Of a DNA stretch of 64,000 nucleotides, positions 37,921 through 52,095 are shown in pieces; the stretch's first letter is position 1; each line of letters begins with the position of its first letter. The position numbers and the translations under genes were made by a program. The notes beneath the pieces are model-generated. The model was not told the DNA's origin. It worked only from the letters and a program-made list of their open reading frames with translations, and did not search any database. The DNA comes from Limonium bicolor (Eukaryota; Streptophyta; Magnoliopsida; Caryophyllales; Plumbaginaceae), in assembly GCA_023374045.1 (NCBI GenBank), contig CM041781.1, positions 141,166,982 to 141,230,981 of the forward strand, in the 5' to 3' direction.

Positions 37921-40900
37921 AAAATGGTATCAGAGCGAAGTATCGCTCTGATGACTGGAAATACCGAGCTTAGGAAATACCGAGTTAGGATATAGAGACT
38001 TAGGGCTATGGGTTGAGTGGTAGCGTGAGAGATGCGCTAGATAGGAACTTCCAGTATGTTCTGGATACCTACAATACCAAACCCGCCCTCCACAACCCCC
38101 GTATTAAAAGTTCGGGAAAGAACGCCAAAGACGGGAAACCCGATCTGGCACTTACAAACTATTTCAAAATGAACTAGAACCTGTCATGCGGTAGATCCCG
38201 AGAACCGGAAACCCCGGAGGCGGATCCCGCTGGAACGACAATAACCGCACTTAATGCGGAAGGTCGAGACATCCTAATCCAAGGAGACCAGAATTTGTGA
38301 CAGCCTAGGGCGACATGCTTAGCAGTCAGCGAGAACCCAGCTGGTCGAGCAGTAGCAAGAAGAAAGCACTAACCGTGCAAGAAGGCAGATTAATGAGAAG
38401 CAGTGATAATAACAAAAACCGAGACACATGTCTACGGACCGCCATGATATGTAATACCACTAAGGGTATACCAACCAATTAAGAACGTAGTTGAGAGTAG
38501 GTACACCCACCATGCCACACCCGAAGAGGTTGCAATACCTAACGGGCACAGCTTAGACAGCTGTAAGCATAACTGTGGGATACACCCAAATAGGACTACA
38601 GCAGTAGTGCCTAAATAAGTTAAACCTCGGTAACCACAGTAAAGACGTGGGAACGAGCAACGAGGTAAAGCCTAGAATTAAAGTGATTAAGGAACTCCGA
38701 GAGTGGAGGGGCACCTGAATGAATGACAGTCATGTCAAGAGGAATGAGAATAAGCTCCAAGGAGCAGTTACCAACTAGGGGATCAAGGAAGAGCCGTCAA
38801 GGCTACCAGATACAACGTGAACAATACCGTGACTGGTATGATTTAACCTAAAAACTGCCTGTACCGCGCACTTGCCTCGGCAAGTGCAGTAATAACGGGA
38901 CCGTTAAGAAGAATATTAACAAATGACAAGTACTTAGCAAGTACCAAGATGGCAACAAAGCCAAAATAGCCACTTAAACCCTAAGAATTGTGAAACGAAA
39001 CCTTGAAAAGGCATAACGGCCTGATCATTATATAAAGAACATACCAGTCAGCGAGAAGCTGGACTCGGTGAGGAACAGTCGGCATTGAAATGCCTGAAGA
39101 ATACTTTTAAAACTGAACTTCCTTTCAGAACATAAAATTTTCCAAAAACCCCCAAAGTTTTAAAACCAAACCAGTGAACCACGATAAGTTATTATAGGAC
39201 CATACAAGAGGAGTTGGCAACAGAATACTTCATTTAGGCGTGACCGACACTACAAGTGTACACAAATGAGACATGGAACGACCGCACTCCAAAGGAGCTT
39301 GCGGGCCTGACAGACCAGTTATGAGTTAGTCAGGTAAGTGGTAACGTATCAATAAGAGACTCCATGTATGTATACTAGTAGAGTACGGAACACGGGAAGT
39401 AGCCCACCCCATACTACGGACGAAAGAGCCAATTCAAACCGAGACAGTTGGACACCTCGAATGATCGAAGAACACAAGGAAGCTTACCAAGATAAAGGAG
39501 TCTAGGAACCAGCAAGGTGACAGACCTAAGGATATAGCGTTAATAAGTGCGAGAAGCACAGAGTATTAAGCATAGACATTGGATATGTCTCAGGAAATAC
39601 CTAATAACTGGAATATATACCAGTGTAAATAATACGACGAATGCCTAAATGAACTTATTAATGTACGATAAACGGGATAGAATTCCCACTTTATACCTCA
39701 CTGAAGAGAATAATGACCAGACCTAGAAGGTATTAGAAGGTACCAAGGATCTACCCAATAATGAGAGACATTACAACCCTAAACGGGATAGTCAAGGACA
39801 TAGCCACAAGGCGAAGTCACAACTGAACATAACCATGAGTACAAACCAGATGTAATGGCATTACTCAGTAACACCCAGGAGCAATCCGAGAAGGGTGCCG
39901 GAGTCAACAGTAGTTGAACGAATTATCGTGTCGAGAACACAAGTGTTTAAGCAAACACTCGGGTAAAACCCGAAGGGATCCCTTGTAACACGGGATACCC
40001 TAAATTGCTAGAGGGCATGAATTAATACCTAGTAAAAAAGGGCCTTCCAAGTACGGAAGAGTGGTGAGACAACCATATCAAAGAGCCCATAAATACCTCC
40101 TAACCATTTAATGGCATACGGAGAAGAAGAAACCTATATAAACAGCCGCATGGAGCATGACTCGAGGCAAGGTGGCTTGTAAGCCGATAAAACTAACTAC
40201 AATACGTAGATCCAAACGTTGTAAAACATATGCATAAAGGCATAAGAGTTATTGTGGAGCACGAACCCCTGCCTTAGAGTGGGGATACCACTTGTTACTG
40301 TGGGGCCTAGGGAGCGGCAATTGCGTGAATCCTCCAGAGAAAGGCTACCACGTAGGCATGAAATGTGAAACCGCTAGAGCGGTGTAGTAAAACTTGAGCA
40401 TGTGTATATTGCCAAGGAGCATATGAACTATAGTAGTGTAAAGAGGAACCTTGATGGCAGTACAAAGGAAACCGATAGAGTAATCGGATGAGTAGTGAAC
40501 ACTGTATGTGTACAGTATGAACTGCAGAGTAAGCAGTGCGCAAGCGCGCAGAGAGACTTTAAGAATAACGTATATTGTTGAGCCAAATGAATGGCAAGCC
40601 ATCGTGTAAATGGCGAGAACACCTGGGCGGAAGCTAAAGTAGTAGCGGATGCCATAGAAATGAGAAAGAATATGGTACGCAACAAGCAACCATTGTAAGA
40701 GTATAGCCAGTTCATGATATGAAGTTGATGAGAAAATGTGGTAAAGGAGACATGTTCATTCCTATCTCATGAGAGATTTACTGTCAAGGGTTTACGCTTC
40801 TGCACTCTGTATGACTGAGTGTTTTGGTATTGCACTTGTGCGGTAATGATCGAGTGGGAGAGCCAGGAATTGAGAAATGTCAACGAAGCCTGTTGAGTGA

Positions 40901-42942
40901 GAATCTAGAGAGATAACCGTGCGGCCATTGGCCAAAGATGCACAAAGAACGTGGGCAGTAACCCACAGGGCCCAGGATCGATATGTGGAAAAATGCAGAG
41001 TAGTACGAATAAAGAACTCTGGTACAGAACCAAGAAACAAACATAATCCATGAGCCACTATTAAACGAGGAAGCACTACATGCTAAGTAGTAGCTTGACC
41101 TCAACCGACAACAAGTCGGGAAAAATAAGTGAATAATCACAAAGGTATACAGTGTTATACGAAGTAGATTCCCAGAGAACTGGAGAGACAATCTAAAATT
41201 CATCGAATTCGCATACGGTAAGAGATACCAAGCGATGATTGAAATACATTGAAAATACCAAAAGAGCGAATTAAGCTCTAGTTATCAGGTCACGCAGCAG
41301 AAGCTTGTGGACCGTGATTCAGGGTTAAGTATACCTATATCATAAACCCCTTGAAGCCTTAGAGGCTAGAACCGAACACGGTTATGAGTTAATTAACCGT
41401 AGTGAAGTTAAAACACTTCATAATACTCGAATTAATGAACCAATGTTCAGTGATAACATATGGTTGGTTACGCGGGCGTAACCCCTTTTAAGGGGGGTAG
41501 AGCGAGAAACCGCTTAGAGTATGTTTTACGTATTGGTGCGTAAACTACTATGTGCATACCACAAAAAGAAATTGTTTTGATGATTGGAACTCATGTTACA
41601 TAAACATGTCTACCCATTCATCGCGTAAGTATGAGTATTGTGCATGAGAGATGCGAGTAATGTGTATGTAATAAATATGAAAAGAGGAGTAGAGAAACTC
41701 CTGGGGAATGAGAATCCCTATAGTATATGTCTAGTGAGATTAGACATGAGTTATGATGAGTATGAATCGGCATGAAACCGATGTGTAACCTAAGAGGGAG
41801 TGAGTCCCCTAGGTGATTTTATTTGAGAATGATAGATGGAGTGAGTTCCATCCTTTGGAGTTGTATGTTATGTGTTTTAAATTGAGCAACAATTTGAGTA
41901 AAAGAGGCCACAAGTATGGAATGCCTAGGCAAGGTAAGTGAAACAAATAGAGAATAATGGATGACTTAAGTTCCATGATAAAGATAAATTGAAACAGATT
42001 GTTTTATGAATACGACTAGAAAGAGTAAAAGATAGAAAACGAAAGTGTTTGACTATCTGATTGTTAGAAACTGACGTGGGAGGTGGAACTTGATCTGCTA
42101 GCGATCAAGGGAAACCGAACACAAATTGGGGTGGAAGGACAGTCCAACACTGATGCTGATCACATCAGGGTTGGATGATTCTTGAAGCTCCCTATAAGTG
42201 GTCACAAGTAATCACGCTAAGGAAGGATACAACTACCATAAACCGGATTTGGAGTTGTGTGATGTTTTAAAAAGAATTTTCAAACAGATTTTGAAAAAGA
42301 ATTTTCTTCAAGTATGAAGATGGAAATGAAAACTGGTTTTGAAACCGCTATCACCCGCCGATGGCTGAGCCTTAAGTCTTAATGACCGGTTGAACGGTGG
42401 GCGTGTATTAGTTTTGAAACCATTGCACCGTACGTGCGGCGGTCCTAAGTGACCGGTTGGGGCGGTGTCAGTGTGTGATTTTTCCAAAGGCAGCGGGACG
42501 GGGAGAGTACCCTGAGATGTTCCTGTGTTGAGTGAGTCAACCAGAGTGCCTGAGGATATATATATGTGTAACGTTTTGATCAGAACCGAAGGGACCGTGG
42601 GCCAGAGAGAGTAAGTGCCCATTTGTCATGAAACGGCCGTGAACCAGAAAGAGTAAGTGTTCAACGTGACCGGTACCTGAGGGATCAGTAGTATATTACT
42701 CAATATGGATTCGAGGACTGTAGTGCCTTCTTGTCTTCGGACCGATTCCATGGAGAGAGTAAAAAGAGTATTTTTGATTGCTATACATGCTGTGATATGT
42801 GTGTGGTATGTGTAGTATGAAATGAGACAGACTTGTGGAGTCTGTAAGGTTATACATGTATTATAACCTTGGCATAGTACGCCATGAGAGTAACCATCTA
42901 GATTCACCAACTTTGAGGACAAAGTTCCTAAGGGGGGTAGAT
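37921..42942 (+). mobile_element. B internal region 3
   Basis: It has the primer site at 37925-37936, the second polypurine tract at 41486-41502 and the 3' tract at about 42929-42942. A short deletion in the 39094-39116 zone distinguishes it from internals 1 and 2. No coding domain is recognised. Confidence 0.88.
37925..37936 (+). promoter_or_regulatory. B primer binding site, internal 3
   Basis: TGGTATCAGAGC, four bases after LTR3. Confidence 0.9.
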
Positions 42943-45900
42943 TTTAATACCCCGGATCTAAAAATGGCGATTTAATTACTCTAATAAAATTATTAAGGGC
43001 CTAAATGTGCCTAGAGAGTATTGGTAAAAAGAATAAAACCAAAAGAAAAGAGGAAACGCTTGAAAAGCGAAAAACGCTAAAATGCGCGTTAAATGAGTAT
43101 AAGAGATATATGATCTCGAGAGGGTCCGAGATGGATTCCTAAGGCTTAGTTAGGCCTAATTAGTATACGGGAATGATTCCCGAAGAAAACGGATCCAAAT
43201 AATGGATTAAAAATGCTAACGGAGTTTTAAGCACGTTTTTCGAGAAAACCCAAAAAACGTGACTTTAAGTGGTCAAATGGACCCGTAAAAATTATAGTTG
43301 ATTAAATAACTATAATTAAGTATTAATGGAAGCTTACTAACCATTAAAATTAATTAAACGAGAAAATTCCGGAAAACGGACCCGGTAAGTGAATAGTGAC
43401 GAAACCCGGAGACGAAACGCGTTTAATTCGAAAAGACGAAAAACGACCCGGGCTATTAATTAGTGTGGGCCGGTTTTAATTAATAAGTGTACACCCTTTA
43501 ATAGCTTGCTAGCTATTAAGTAATAACAAGACAAATAAATAAGTAAGAAAGCAAATAGTATAAAGTTAAAAAGTAAAGTAAAGTACTTACCTCTCATTTC
43601 TCCTTCTTCACTCACGTATTGAATTGCTCCAGAGACTTGCAAACTCCTTCTTCTTCCTCTCTGTACGCGCGAGACCGAACAGCACCACCACCTTCATCTT
43701 CAATCTCCTCTAACTTGTTCGTTCCTTCACCGAATCGCACAAAATTGCCACCGTTAGATTCGTATCGGCGAGGGCTACGTTTTCCACCCTTCAAAATCTT
43801 GTTTCCTCCACCTTCACTTCCATGGGTGTTTTGGCTTTTGAAGCTTAAGGAGCTGATTTTGAGCCTCCATCATCTTCTTGATGCTTCAAGGTAAAAAGAA
43901 AGTTACAAGCTCTTCATTTCTAGCTAACTCTTCCAATTTTGGAAAAAATTCCCTCACGTTGAATTTTTCCCCATGTTAGCCGTGAGCATCTTGCTCTTGT
44001 GGAGGGATGGAAACTCTTCCAATGGATTGCCAAGCTGTCCATTTGGTTATTCTAAGGTAAAAGCTAAGCTAAACCTTGAAAACTAGCTCCTTAAAATATA
44101 TATATGGTTTTGTGAAGGAAAAACAAATTGATTGTTGAATGTGTGTGGGCGGTGGTTGTAGTTGGCAATCAATAGCCTTGTTTGGTGTGAAAACAAGAAG
44201 TGAAAGAGAGAGAACAAGATAAAGAAGAAGAAGAAGGGTGAAAACCGAAATGAACAAGGTAAAAAGCTTACCTTGTGATAGTTTTATTTTCCTTGTGAAA
44301 CTTATGTGGGTGCTGTATAAACAAACTTGAACTTGAGTAGTAATGATACTACAATATTGAGTTGCAAGAGAATGTTTAAATGAGGTTTATGTGTGCAAAT
44401 AAACCTAGAAACTAAACTAGTGTACATGTGTAAACAAGAGGGAAATTTGGAGTATTGTAGTTGTTTGTTTCATTAAACAGGAATGAAGAAGTGGTTATGA
44501 GCTGTTTTATGTGTGGTGAATATGCTTGAGAAGTAGGCAAGTGCTGTCAAAATTTCCTTGGAGATTATGAACTTGGGTGTTCCATTATAAGGAAGAAACT
44601 AGGTGGTTTAAGAGGTTTAAGTTGTTGGTTAATGGCTTGAAAACCAAACTAAGAAGAAGAGTGTGTTAGTAGTGGAAATAATGTCAATTGAAGTGCTAGG
44701 AATGGCATTAGTGGGTGAAGTTTGAATGTTGAGAAGAGAGTGCCCAATCTGTTACAAGAGCTTTGGAAAACAAGAAAACTAGTTATGGAAATATAAGTGG
44801 TTTTGAGTAAGAATTTGGGTAAGGGTTTAACCCATGATTTGAAGAGGTTTAGAGCATGATTAAAGGTGGTTAAACATGTGGAAAACTTGTGGAAAGTTTA
44901 TGGAAAGATTAAGGGTGGTTTAAGGATTGATTTGGAGTGGAAAAATCAAGTGTGGAGCAGGTTTTAGCAGGGTCCGGGACTTGGTCCTTGGACAAAGTCC
45001 CGGACCACATCTAAATTAAGGCCGAGAGTGCAAGTACTGCCTTGGTCCGGGACTATACTCCAGGACAAGGTCCCGGACCATGTGTAATTTTCACCCGAGA
45101 GTTATGTTTGCAATTGGTCCGGGACTTAGGGTAAGGACCAAGTCCCGGACCACCCCCAGAAACCTACAGAGAGTGTTTTAAAGGGTTTAAATGATGGGGG
45201 ATTGAAGGTTAATGATGTTATAAGATGTTAAGGCCTTGTTTGGTGACATGTAAAGGCCCTAGGAAGTGCAAGAGAGTGTTAGAAGTGAGTGAGAAGTAAG
45301 AACTCAAATTAACAAAAGTAAAACCGAGATAACGGGACAACGGGGTAAATACGGGAGTAGCATTTAATTATGTACCGTATGATCTTAGTATTAATAATAA
45401 TGTTTGAAACATTATCAGAGAGTCGTGCGTGACCCGAGCATGGTGAGATGCCACGGTAAAGTAAAAACCCCGGTGAAAGGTATGATTTTCTCATGCCCCG
45501 TATGCTAACCGAGTTACTCTGATTTGTGTGTTTGTTTGCCGGCTTAATCAAGATTAAAGCATGAAAATAATCCCTTGTTTGATTATGCATGCATTGTTGT
45601 ATGTTGTATGAGCTAACATACTTGTATGCCGGTGTGGTCTAACGTAGTGCATAGACCAACTCTTAGTGAGTATTGATTGACTAGAAACCCGTTGAACGGG
45701 TAGTCACATAACCAATGGAAGTATGCAAACACACATAAACTATCGATTTAAGTGTAACGATAACGCAAACATATGAACTCCCTAGAACGTGAGGAGATGT
45801 ACGGGTTGAGTAAATACCCGATAACGGTTAGGAAACCTTATTGCAACAATCCACGAAATAAATATGAGTGGAGGGATAAACGAACCTCCATCGAGAGGAT

Positions 45901-47213
45901 CGAAGTTAGTCCAATAATGTAAACATATAAGAAAGGTAAAAGAGACCTAAGGGACTATGTGACTCCCTTGAGATACGGTCGACCTCTTATATGAGGAATT
46001 TTACCCGGTATAAGAAAATATCCTAATGTATAATCATATGATTGTGAGGGTAACCCTTAAACCTAAGATTACCCGAAATTAAGTAAAGTTCCCAAGGTCA
46101 TTAGAAACATCGAGAATGATGCTTCTAGACTAATATACATGATATTATTATAACTCTGAGAGAGGAGTGTATGGGAACGAGAGTAGTCCGAGAGTAGTCG
46201 GACCTAAGTAAAAGAGATAGGAACCAAGAGAGAGTTCCGTGAGCTAGTTGAACCTTCCCACCATGCTAGACCCAGAGTAGGGTCGAAACCGGGGAAGTAA
46301 GACTATGCTAGAGATCCATGAGTGTTGGCTTAAGTATGTAAAGAGAGTAACAAGCGTGACGTAGGAGACCTGTAGTGTCTCGAGAATCTACAAGAGCTTG
46401 AGTATGAATAACCCAAGAGTGTGGGTGAGATAATGAGTATAAATAACCCGAGAGAAAGGGGTGAGTATATGTATGAGTAACCCGAGAGAATGGGTAAGTA
46501 TAAGAATGAGTAGCCCAAGAGAATGGGTGTGTATACGAATAAGTAACCCGAGAGAGCGGGTGAGGTATTGAATAAGTAAACAAGGCATAGTGAGGAATAA
46601 CCCTCAATGCCTAAGAGTAACCAGTTACCACTAACAACTTTGTTATGTTAGTTAGGAATCGTGTTCCGTGATTGGATGTAGATTCCTTGTGTGATATACA
46701 TATATATTGTATTGCCATGATGCATGTTGTTTGATTAAAATGAACTCCATGTATATCCGACCCAAAGTAGTCGGCGTACCGCGGTTAGCACGCGGTATAT
46801 GCGAATTTCATGCGCAGCGTAAGCTGACCCCCTAGGGGGAACGTTTTTAGTGTGCAGGTACTTGAAGCTGACCACCGTTCGAGAGAGTAGGACGGGGACA
46901 GTTATGAAGCGTGGGTGGTTAGATCGTAATTACTTATGCATTTGAATGAGGTGTAAGTCCGAGTATGTTATCGGCATCCGTATATTGTAGACTCGGTATA
47001 GTAAAGAAGTGAAATGAGTATTGTATTTGTATGAAGTACTCGGTTGTTCCAGTTCATCAGACCGTTACGGTATGTAAGAAAGGCCTGGTTAGCCACATGG
47101 GTGGCTAACGGCGTTGTTTCACCCCTCGTTGTAATTAGAGTTCCGCTGCGTGAGTAGGAGTAATTAGTAACAGTTTAAGAGGTAATGACGAGATTAACGG
47201 TTGGGGTGTTACA
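42943..47213 (+). mobile_element. B LTR4 (outer 3' LTR)
   Basis: 4.27 kb, ending GGGTGTTACA just before the right GTGTG and the resumed C LTR. It shares the AATTAGTAACAG variant with LTR2. It has private changes, for example GTTGCAAGAG near 44361 and GAGATCCATGAGTG near 46313. Confidence 0.9.
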
Positions 47214-47218
47214 GTGTG
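47214..47218. repeat. Target-site duplication of array B, right copy
   Basis: GTGTG, matching 15086-15090. The uninterrupted site in C's 3' LTR (AAGGGTGTGAGTCACC, about 57758-57773) has one copy. Confidence 0.9.
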
Positions 47219-47300
47219 AGTCATCAAGAGTAGCAAATTAATGTTAGAAGAAAAAGAGAAAAGCAAGTTGTTACTATTTGCTTTTAAGGAATCAAATATC

Positions 47301-47400
47301 TTATATGCCATCTCTCTCCTCCTTTCTTCATTCTTCATCTTCTCCATCGATTTCTCTTGCTCACTTTCTTCTCTCTCACGTAAGAAGCAACCTCCATGCT
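47301..47400 (+). promoter_or_regulatory. Putative C LTR promoter and leader start
   Basis: TTATATGCC is followed by a CT-rich stretch (CATCTCTCTCCTCC onward), similar in arrangement to the B LTR promoter candidate. It is repeated near 57848 in the 3' LTR. Assigned by composition only. Confidence 0.3.
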
Positions 47401-48991
47401 AGCTCCATCTTCTCTTGCGCACATCTTGCTCATTTAAGCTCCAAAATCAAAACCAAGCACATATATCTCTTAGTTAGCTCAACCTCTTTCTTTCTATCCT
47501 TCCAAAACTTCAAGAGCTCCATTTTGGTGCCAAGGCAAACCGCCATTAGAGGGGGAAACTCAAGCTTGGAGACTCCATTAGCTTCTCCATTCTCTTAAGG
47601 TAAAGAATATGTAAGAAAATCTAGGTTTCCATCATTCTCTCTCCATGTCCGAAAATTATCACTCATGGGGTTCCATTTTTATTCCTTGTTATAGCTTGTT
47701 TCCTACTCTCCAAAGGATAAAGGAGGTCCTTCTTGCTTCATATCCAAGCTTGTCTTGAGAAACCAAGGTAAAACAATCAATTTAATACCTTAAAACACAT
47801 TTTTAACCTAGGTTTTTATTCCTTAATGTTAGTGTGTTGTTTAGTACTCATTGAAGTCATTGAATGTTGGTTAGAACATTGGCAAGGAGAACTTGGTTGG
47901 TGACCGAGATTGTTCAAGGAAAAAGTCTAAGGAGGAAAGTTTGTGAGCTTGTAAACGAACAAGGTAAATTACTTACCTTAAGGTGTTTTGTTGATTAAGG
48001 GAATGGGATTTAGATAGGTGATGAGTTTAGTGTAGAGTTTACATTGGGGAAGAACTATAAAAATCTAGGAGAAACAATGACTATTCTTGTGAACTTGTAA
48101 ATAAGGAGCCAATGGGAAAAGAGATAGTTAAACCATGTTGAGATGAATTATAAGAAGCATTTTATTTCAATGGGAGCCTTGTTGTGTGTATTTGCAGGTC
48201 AAAGGCTATATATATATTGAGGAAATTCAGTGTTTAAGATTTATGCATTTAAGGGCCTAAGTGCCAAGCAATTTAAGTTCATGCACTATATTGTGATGTA
48301 GTGTAGTTTTGGTGTATGATGTGTGCTAAGGAGGTTTAATGAGAGTTTGAATGTTGATAGCTATTTGATGGTGAAAAACTAAATGTTTTGGTGTAATAAT
48401 GTACTAGAGAACCCATGGCAAAATTTAGAGAAGAACCTAAGTGTTTAGGATGTGTTAAGGAGATTTCATGACCAAGGTAGTACTAGGAAGTTTTAGAGGT
48501 TGTCTTGATGAAAAAGGGTGAGTTTAAGGTTTATAATGAGTTAGAATGACCTAGACATGATCATGGAGGATTTAGGAATCAAATGAATGTACTAGTGTAT
48601 TTAGGACTTAGGCAAACATTGGTAAACTAGTAGAAAAGAAATAATGTGGGTAGAAGGAGGCATAAACTTGTGTAGAAACTTTGAGTAGTTGCATAAGGAG
48701 TTTTAGATGGTGAAAGATGCTTGGGAGATGATGTTATAGTCGTGAGGAAGCTCTTGGCATAGTGGCTGTATTAGGTATGAACCACCACTTAGAAACCTAG
48801 TGAAAAACATTACAAGAATTGGCATGATTACAAGGAAATTGCATGATGACTAAGGTAGGTGTTGGTGAGTGATTTAATGTGTTTAGTGGAAGGCTTAAGG
48901 TGTATTTGAGGTGCCCAAATGAGTTTAGAACATACTAGGATATATGAGGTGAAGTTTGGAGTTAAATGGGAATTTAGAAACAAGGTTCTAG

Positions 48992-49399
48992 AGCCGATCC
49001 ACCTTAGGGACTGGACCTGCAAGGTCGGTCGAGCTCAGTTTACACTACCGGAAAGAGTTTCTGGAACCGATCGAACTTGGGGATCGGACTTACAAGTTCG
49101 GTCGGGCTTGTATTTTGTGAACGAATTAAATCTCTGGAATGGACCGACCTTGGGACCGGACTTACAAGGTCGGTCATGCTTGGAATTTTGTACTGGAATT
49201 GGTCTCTGGAATCGACCGAACTTGGGACTGGACTTGGCAAGTTCGGTCGAGCTTAAATTTCCAACGGGGGAAAACTCTCGGGAATGGACCGACCTTGGGG
49301 ACTGGACTTGCAAGGTCGGTCGGGGTAAAATTTTCAAACGGTAATGCGTCCTGGAATGGACCGACCTTGGGTAAGGTCGGTCGGTAAGTTCGATCGAGC
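48992..49399. repeat. Array of about six GACCGACCTT/AAGGTCGGTC hairpins, C 5' LTR
   Basis: Units of about 70 bases hold GACCGACCTTGGG.CCGGACTT and CAAGGTCGGTC arms, alternating with a GACCGAACTT/AAGTTCGGTC version. Each pair of units is separated by AT-richer spacer. The 3' LTR copy is at 59511-59912. The position in the LTR matches the B cluster (17118-17299) and the A cluster (4582-4693), although the arms differ. Confidence 0.8.
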
Positions 49400-50897
49400 C
49401 AAAAACAAAAAAAAAGAAATTTTAAATTCTAAAGATGTTAATTAGTAATAAGGTATGCCATTGGTAGGGTAATAATGATTAGGGACCTAAGAACCTAAGG
49501 AATTAAGTGAAGTTAAGTATAAACCTTAATGTTTAAGGTTAAGTTATAAGGTTAGGAGGTAAGGACTTAAGAGAGTACTGGATGGGAATCTTAGGGATTA
49601 AGTGTCTTAAGTAAGGTGCAAATTACTAATGACCTAAAAATGAATGATGTTTTAGGTTTGTGAATTGGGACCCCGAAGAAGGTTAAACAAACAACAGTCG
49701 ACGGTGAACGGTACAGTCTTTCTTGTGACCTGCTTGCTAACGAGGTGTCCCTCGGCTTGTGTGCTATCTGTTTATTTGCTATGACTAAGACAAGATAAAG
49801 CATGCAACCGGATATTAACGTTCTCGTTGTGTATGTGTTTTCTTCACACTAACCCACGAGGCTTAAGGATAGCTACTAACTAAGCTTGATACTTATTAAG
49901 TTAATGAGAGGATTTGTACATTGGTGATTGTTGGTTAATACCCGTCAAGGTTTAACTAACACATGGTAATTAAAACTTTCACTAACCATAACTTGGGGTG
50001 GGAGTGAGGAATCCGGAATGGTACCGGCACATGTGTATTGGGGGAGGTCGGTATCTGAATCAGATCCAACTTCCAAATAAGACTTGTCATTGGACTCGTT
50101 GGCTAGGGTCAACAAACCGACCCGACCACCCGGACTACTGTTTGAGGTGGGAGGCACATTAAGGATGGCGTGGGGGGATCAAGCCTACATCCCCAACAAA
50201 TTAAGAAAGGTAGCTTCCTGCCGGATAGTGCACTGCTACCGGCTAGGGTTAACCAAGCCCTATAAAAATAAGCAACCAATTAAGGGCTAACCAATCTAAT
50301 AGTGGAACGGTTGGCAATTATTAGGTTAAGGAGATTGTGGATCTAAGGAGTTAAGAACTAACTCACTTATTAAGGGAACGCCTGAGTCGTTCATTTGCAT
50401 ATGAGCTATTTATGTTCATTGTGGTTGTTGTTTTATTGCATTTCATATTATGTTTGTTATGCTAATCAACTTCCATGCTATCGACAATTAGTCGTCGTAG
50501 CCCCGTTAGCTTGGGGGCCATGAGAGGGTCGTACCAGCATTCGTGCTGACCCCCTTCGGGGGCTATTTTTACACTTGCGGGTAAGCGGCCGATGAAGTCA
50601 CACCACGAGAGTAGGAGCGGGTAGCCCTAGGTGGGACTTTATTTTGAGTACGGGTAGCGCCTATGCACCCGTCTGTTAGTAGTTGAACTTGTGAAGTATT
50701 GCATGGTTTTGGAGATACTTTAAACTCGGTTGGTGTATGTATTATGGAAATGCGGTTGTAAATATTTAAGTAACGGTATTTCTTGTTGATTAGATCGTGG
50801 CAAGGTCCTGGTGTTAGTTTAGTTCCGCTGCGACGTTTATGTGTTACTGTTAAGTTGCGATAACCACGAATTGCTTAAGACGGGGTGTTACAAAAAG

Positions 50898-50909
50898 TGG
50901 TATCAGAAC
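50898..50909 (+). promoter_or_regulatory. Element C primer binding site
   Basis: TGGTATCAGAAC, one mismatch from the consensus TGGTATCAGAGC, five bases after the LTR. Confidence 0.85.
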
Positions 50910-51760
50910 GTAGTTACGCTCTGATCAAGAAATACCGGACATAAGAAACCACCGAGTTAGGATATAAGTTAAGAAATAAGTGACGGGTTAAGGGTGTGAG
51001 TTGTTAGTGTGAGTAGAGTCAGATGACCACTAATAAGTGTGGATCGTCTTTACCGTCTACGAACGTTATAAATTCGTTAACCGAAACAGTGGTGGATACG
51101 AATCTAATGTGAGTTATGATTGTTCAGATGTCAGGAAGGAGAGGCCGAGGCCGTGGTCGAGGTGACGAGACTGAGATACCGGAGGGGCAGACGATCGCAG
51201 AGATCGTAGCTGCCGCCTTAGGGCATATGGGATATCAGCCTGGTGTGGGTGCACCACCTCCACCGCCACAACCCCGGGAACCGAATTGGGTGAAGAGCCT
51301 TGCAGACCTTCGACCTGCACATTTTAAGGGGGAGACCGATCCCGCCAAGCTCGAGGCGTACATCTCCGAGCTGGAGACCGCCTTCGAGACCCTTGACGTC
51401 CCTGCTGGGATCAAGGTGCGTCTAGCTGCGTTCTACCTGAAGGGGGCAGCAGGCGATTGGTGGAAGCTGGTGAGGGCCGAGCATGTGGCCAATCCAGAGT
51501 TTGGCTGGGAGCAGTACACCGCCTTGCTACGAGCAAAGTACTATCCCGCCCATGTCCAGACAAAGAAGCGCCTACAGTTGGATGCGCTCATGCAGACCGA
51601 CAAGATGACGGTGGACGAGTATTACACGGAGTTCACCGCCTTGCTCCGTCTTCTGCCAGGTCTTGGGTATTCAGACCAGATACTGGTGGACCGCTTCTAT
51701 GGCAGGCTTAGCCATCGACTCCGCTACGGCATGGGGCCGACGAGTTATACTACCTTGCAG

Positions 51761-51839
51761 TTAATAAGAATGAGTAAGATATAATTAAGTTAATAAGATT
51801 TAGTTTGTGGGAAATAAGAGGGACTAATACCATGGGAAG
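51761..51839 (+). other. Putative degenerate intron 1 in C gag
   Basis: AT-rich 79-base interruption between ...TTGCAG and CAAGAGTGC. Skipping it joins two gag frames in phase. It ends GGAAG and contains a GACTAAT branch-like motif. Its first base is T (TTAATAAG), so a canonical GT donor would need to have been lost. It could instead be a small insertion. Confidence 0.4.
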
Positions 51840-52095
51840 CAAGAGTGCTATCATGCCGCTGCTAAGGTTGAGATAACCGTCCAGCTAAGGGACGAGGACA
51901 ATGCCAAGAGAAAGAATGCTGGGAAGAGTACTGAACACCAAGGGCAAGGTGGGTACAAGAAACAGAAGTACCAGCCTCAAGCCTAAAAGAACCAGAACCA
52001 AAAAGGAAATGAGGAAAAGGAGAAGGCTACTGATGAGCCACTGAAACTGACTTATGCTTATGCTGCTAAGCCCCTGCGCTCCAGGGCGCCAAAGG

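Larger units (their letters stand above)
15091..47213 (+). mobile_element. Array B: tandem triplicate of a non-autonomous LTR retrotransposon
   Basis: The order is LTR1, internal 1, LTR2, 104 bases of captured target flank, internal 2, LTR3, internal 3, LTR4. One GTGTG target duplication brackets the whole 32-kb block, so it entered as one element and was amplified in place. LTRs and internals are nearly identical. Neither strand carries a recognisable gag or pol. Long LTRs with a non-coding internal region resemble the plant LARD class. Similarity of the LTR start to element E suggests a coding relative. Confidence 0.9.
47219..50892 (+). mobile_element. Element C: 5' LTR, second segment
   Basis: It continues the LTR begun at 14549 and ends GGGGTGTTACA at 50892, next to the primer site. 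It corresponds to about 57770-61406. A TATATGCC motif near 47303 is followed by a long CT-rich leader. AAGGTAA motifs lie near 47597, 47766 and 47969. A hairpin cluster is at 48992-49399. ORFs here (such as 48919-49344, and 49035-49337 on the other strand) are products of that repeat. No gene is seen. Confidence 0.88.

Noticed and set aside
48992..49399. Regularly spaced repeats that might suggest a CRISPR-like array
   Set aside because: A plant LTR context, inverted arms within units and similar spacers; there are no unique spacers or cas genes.
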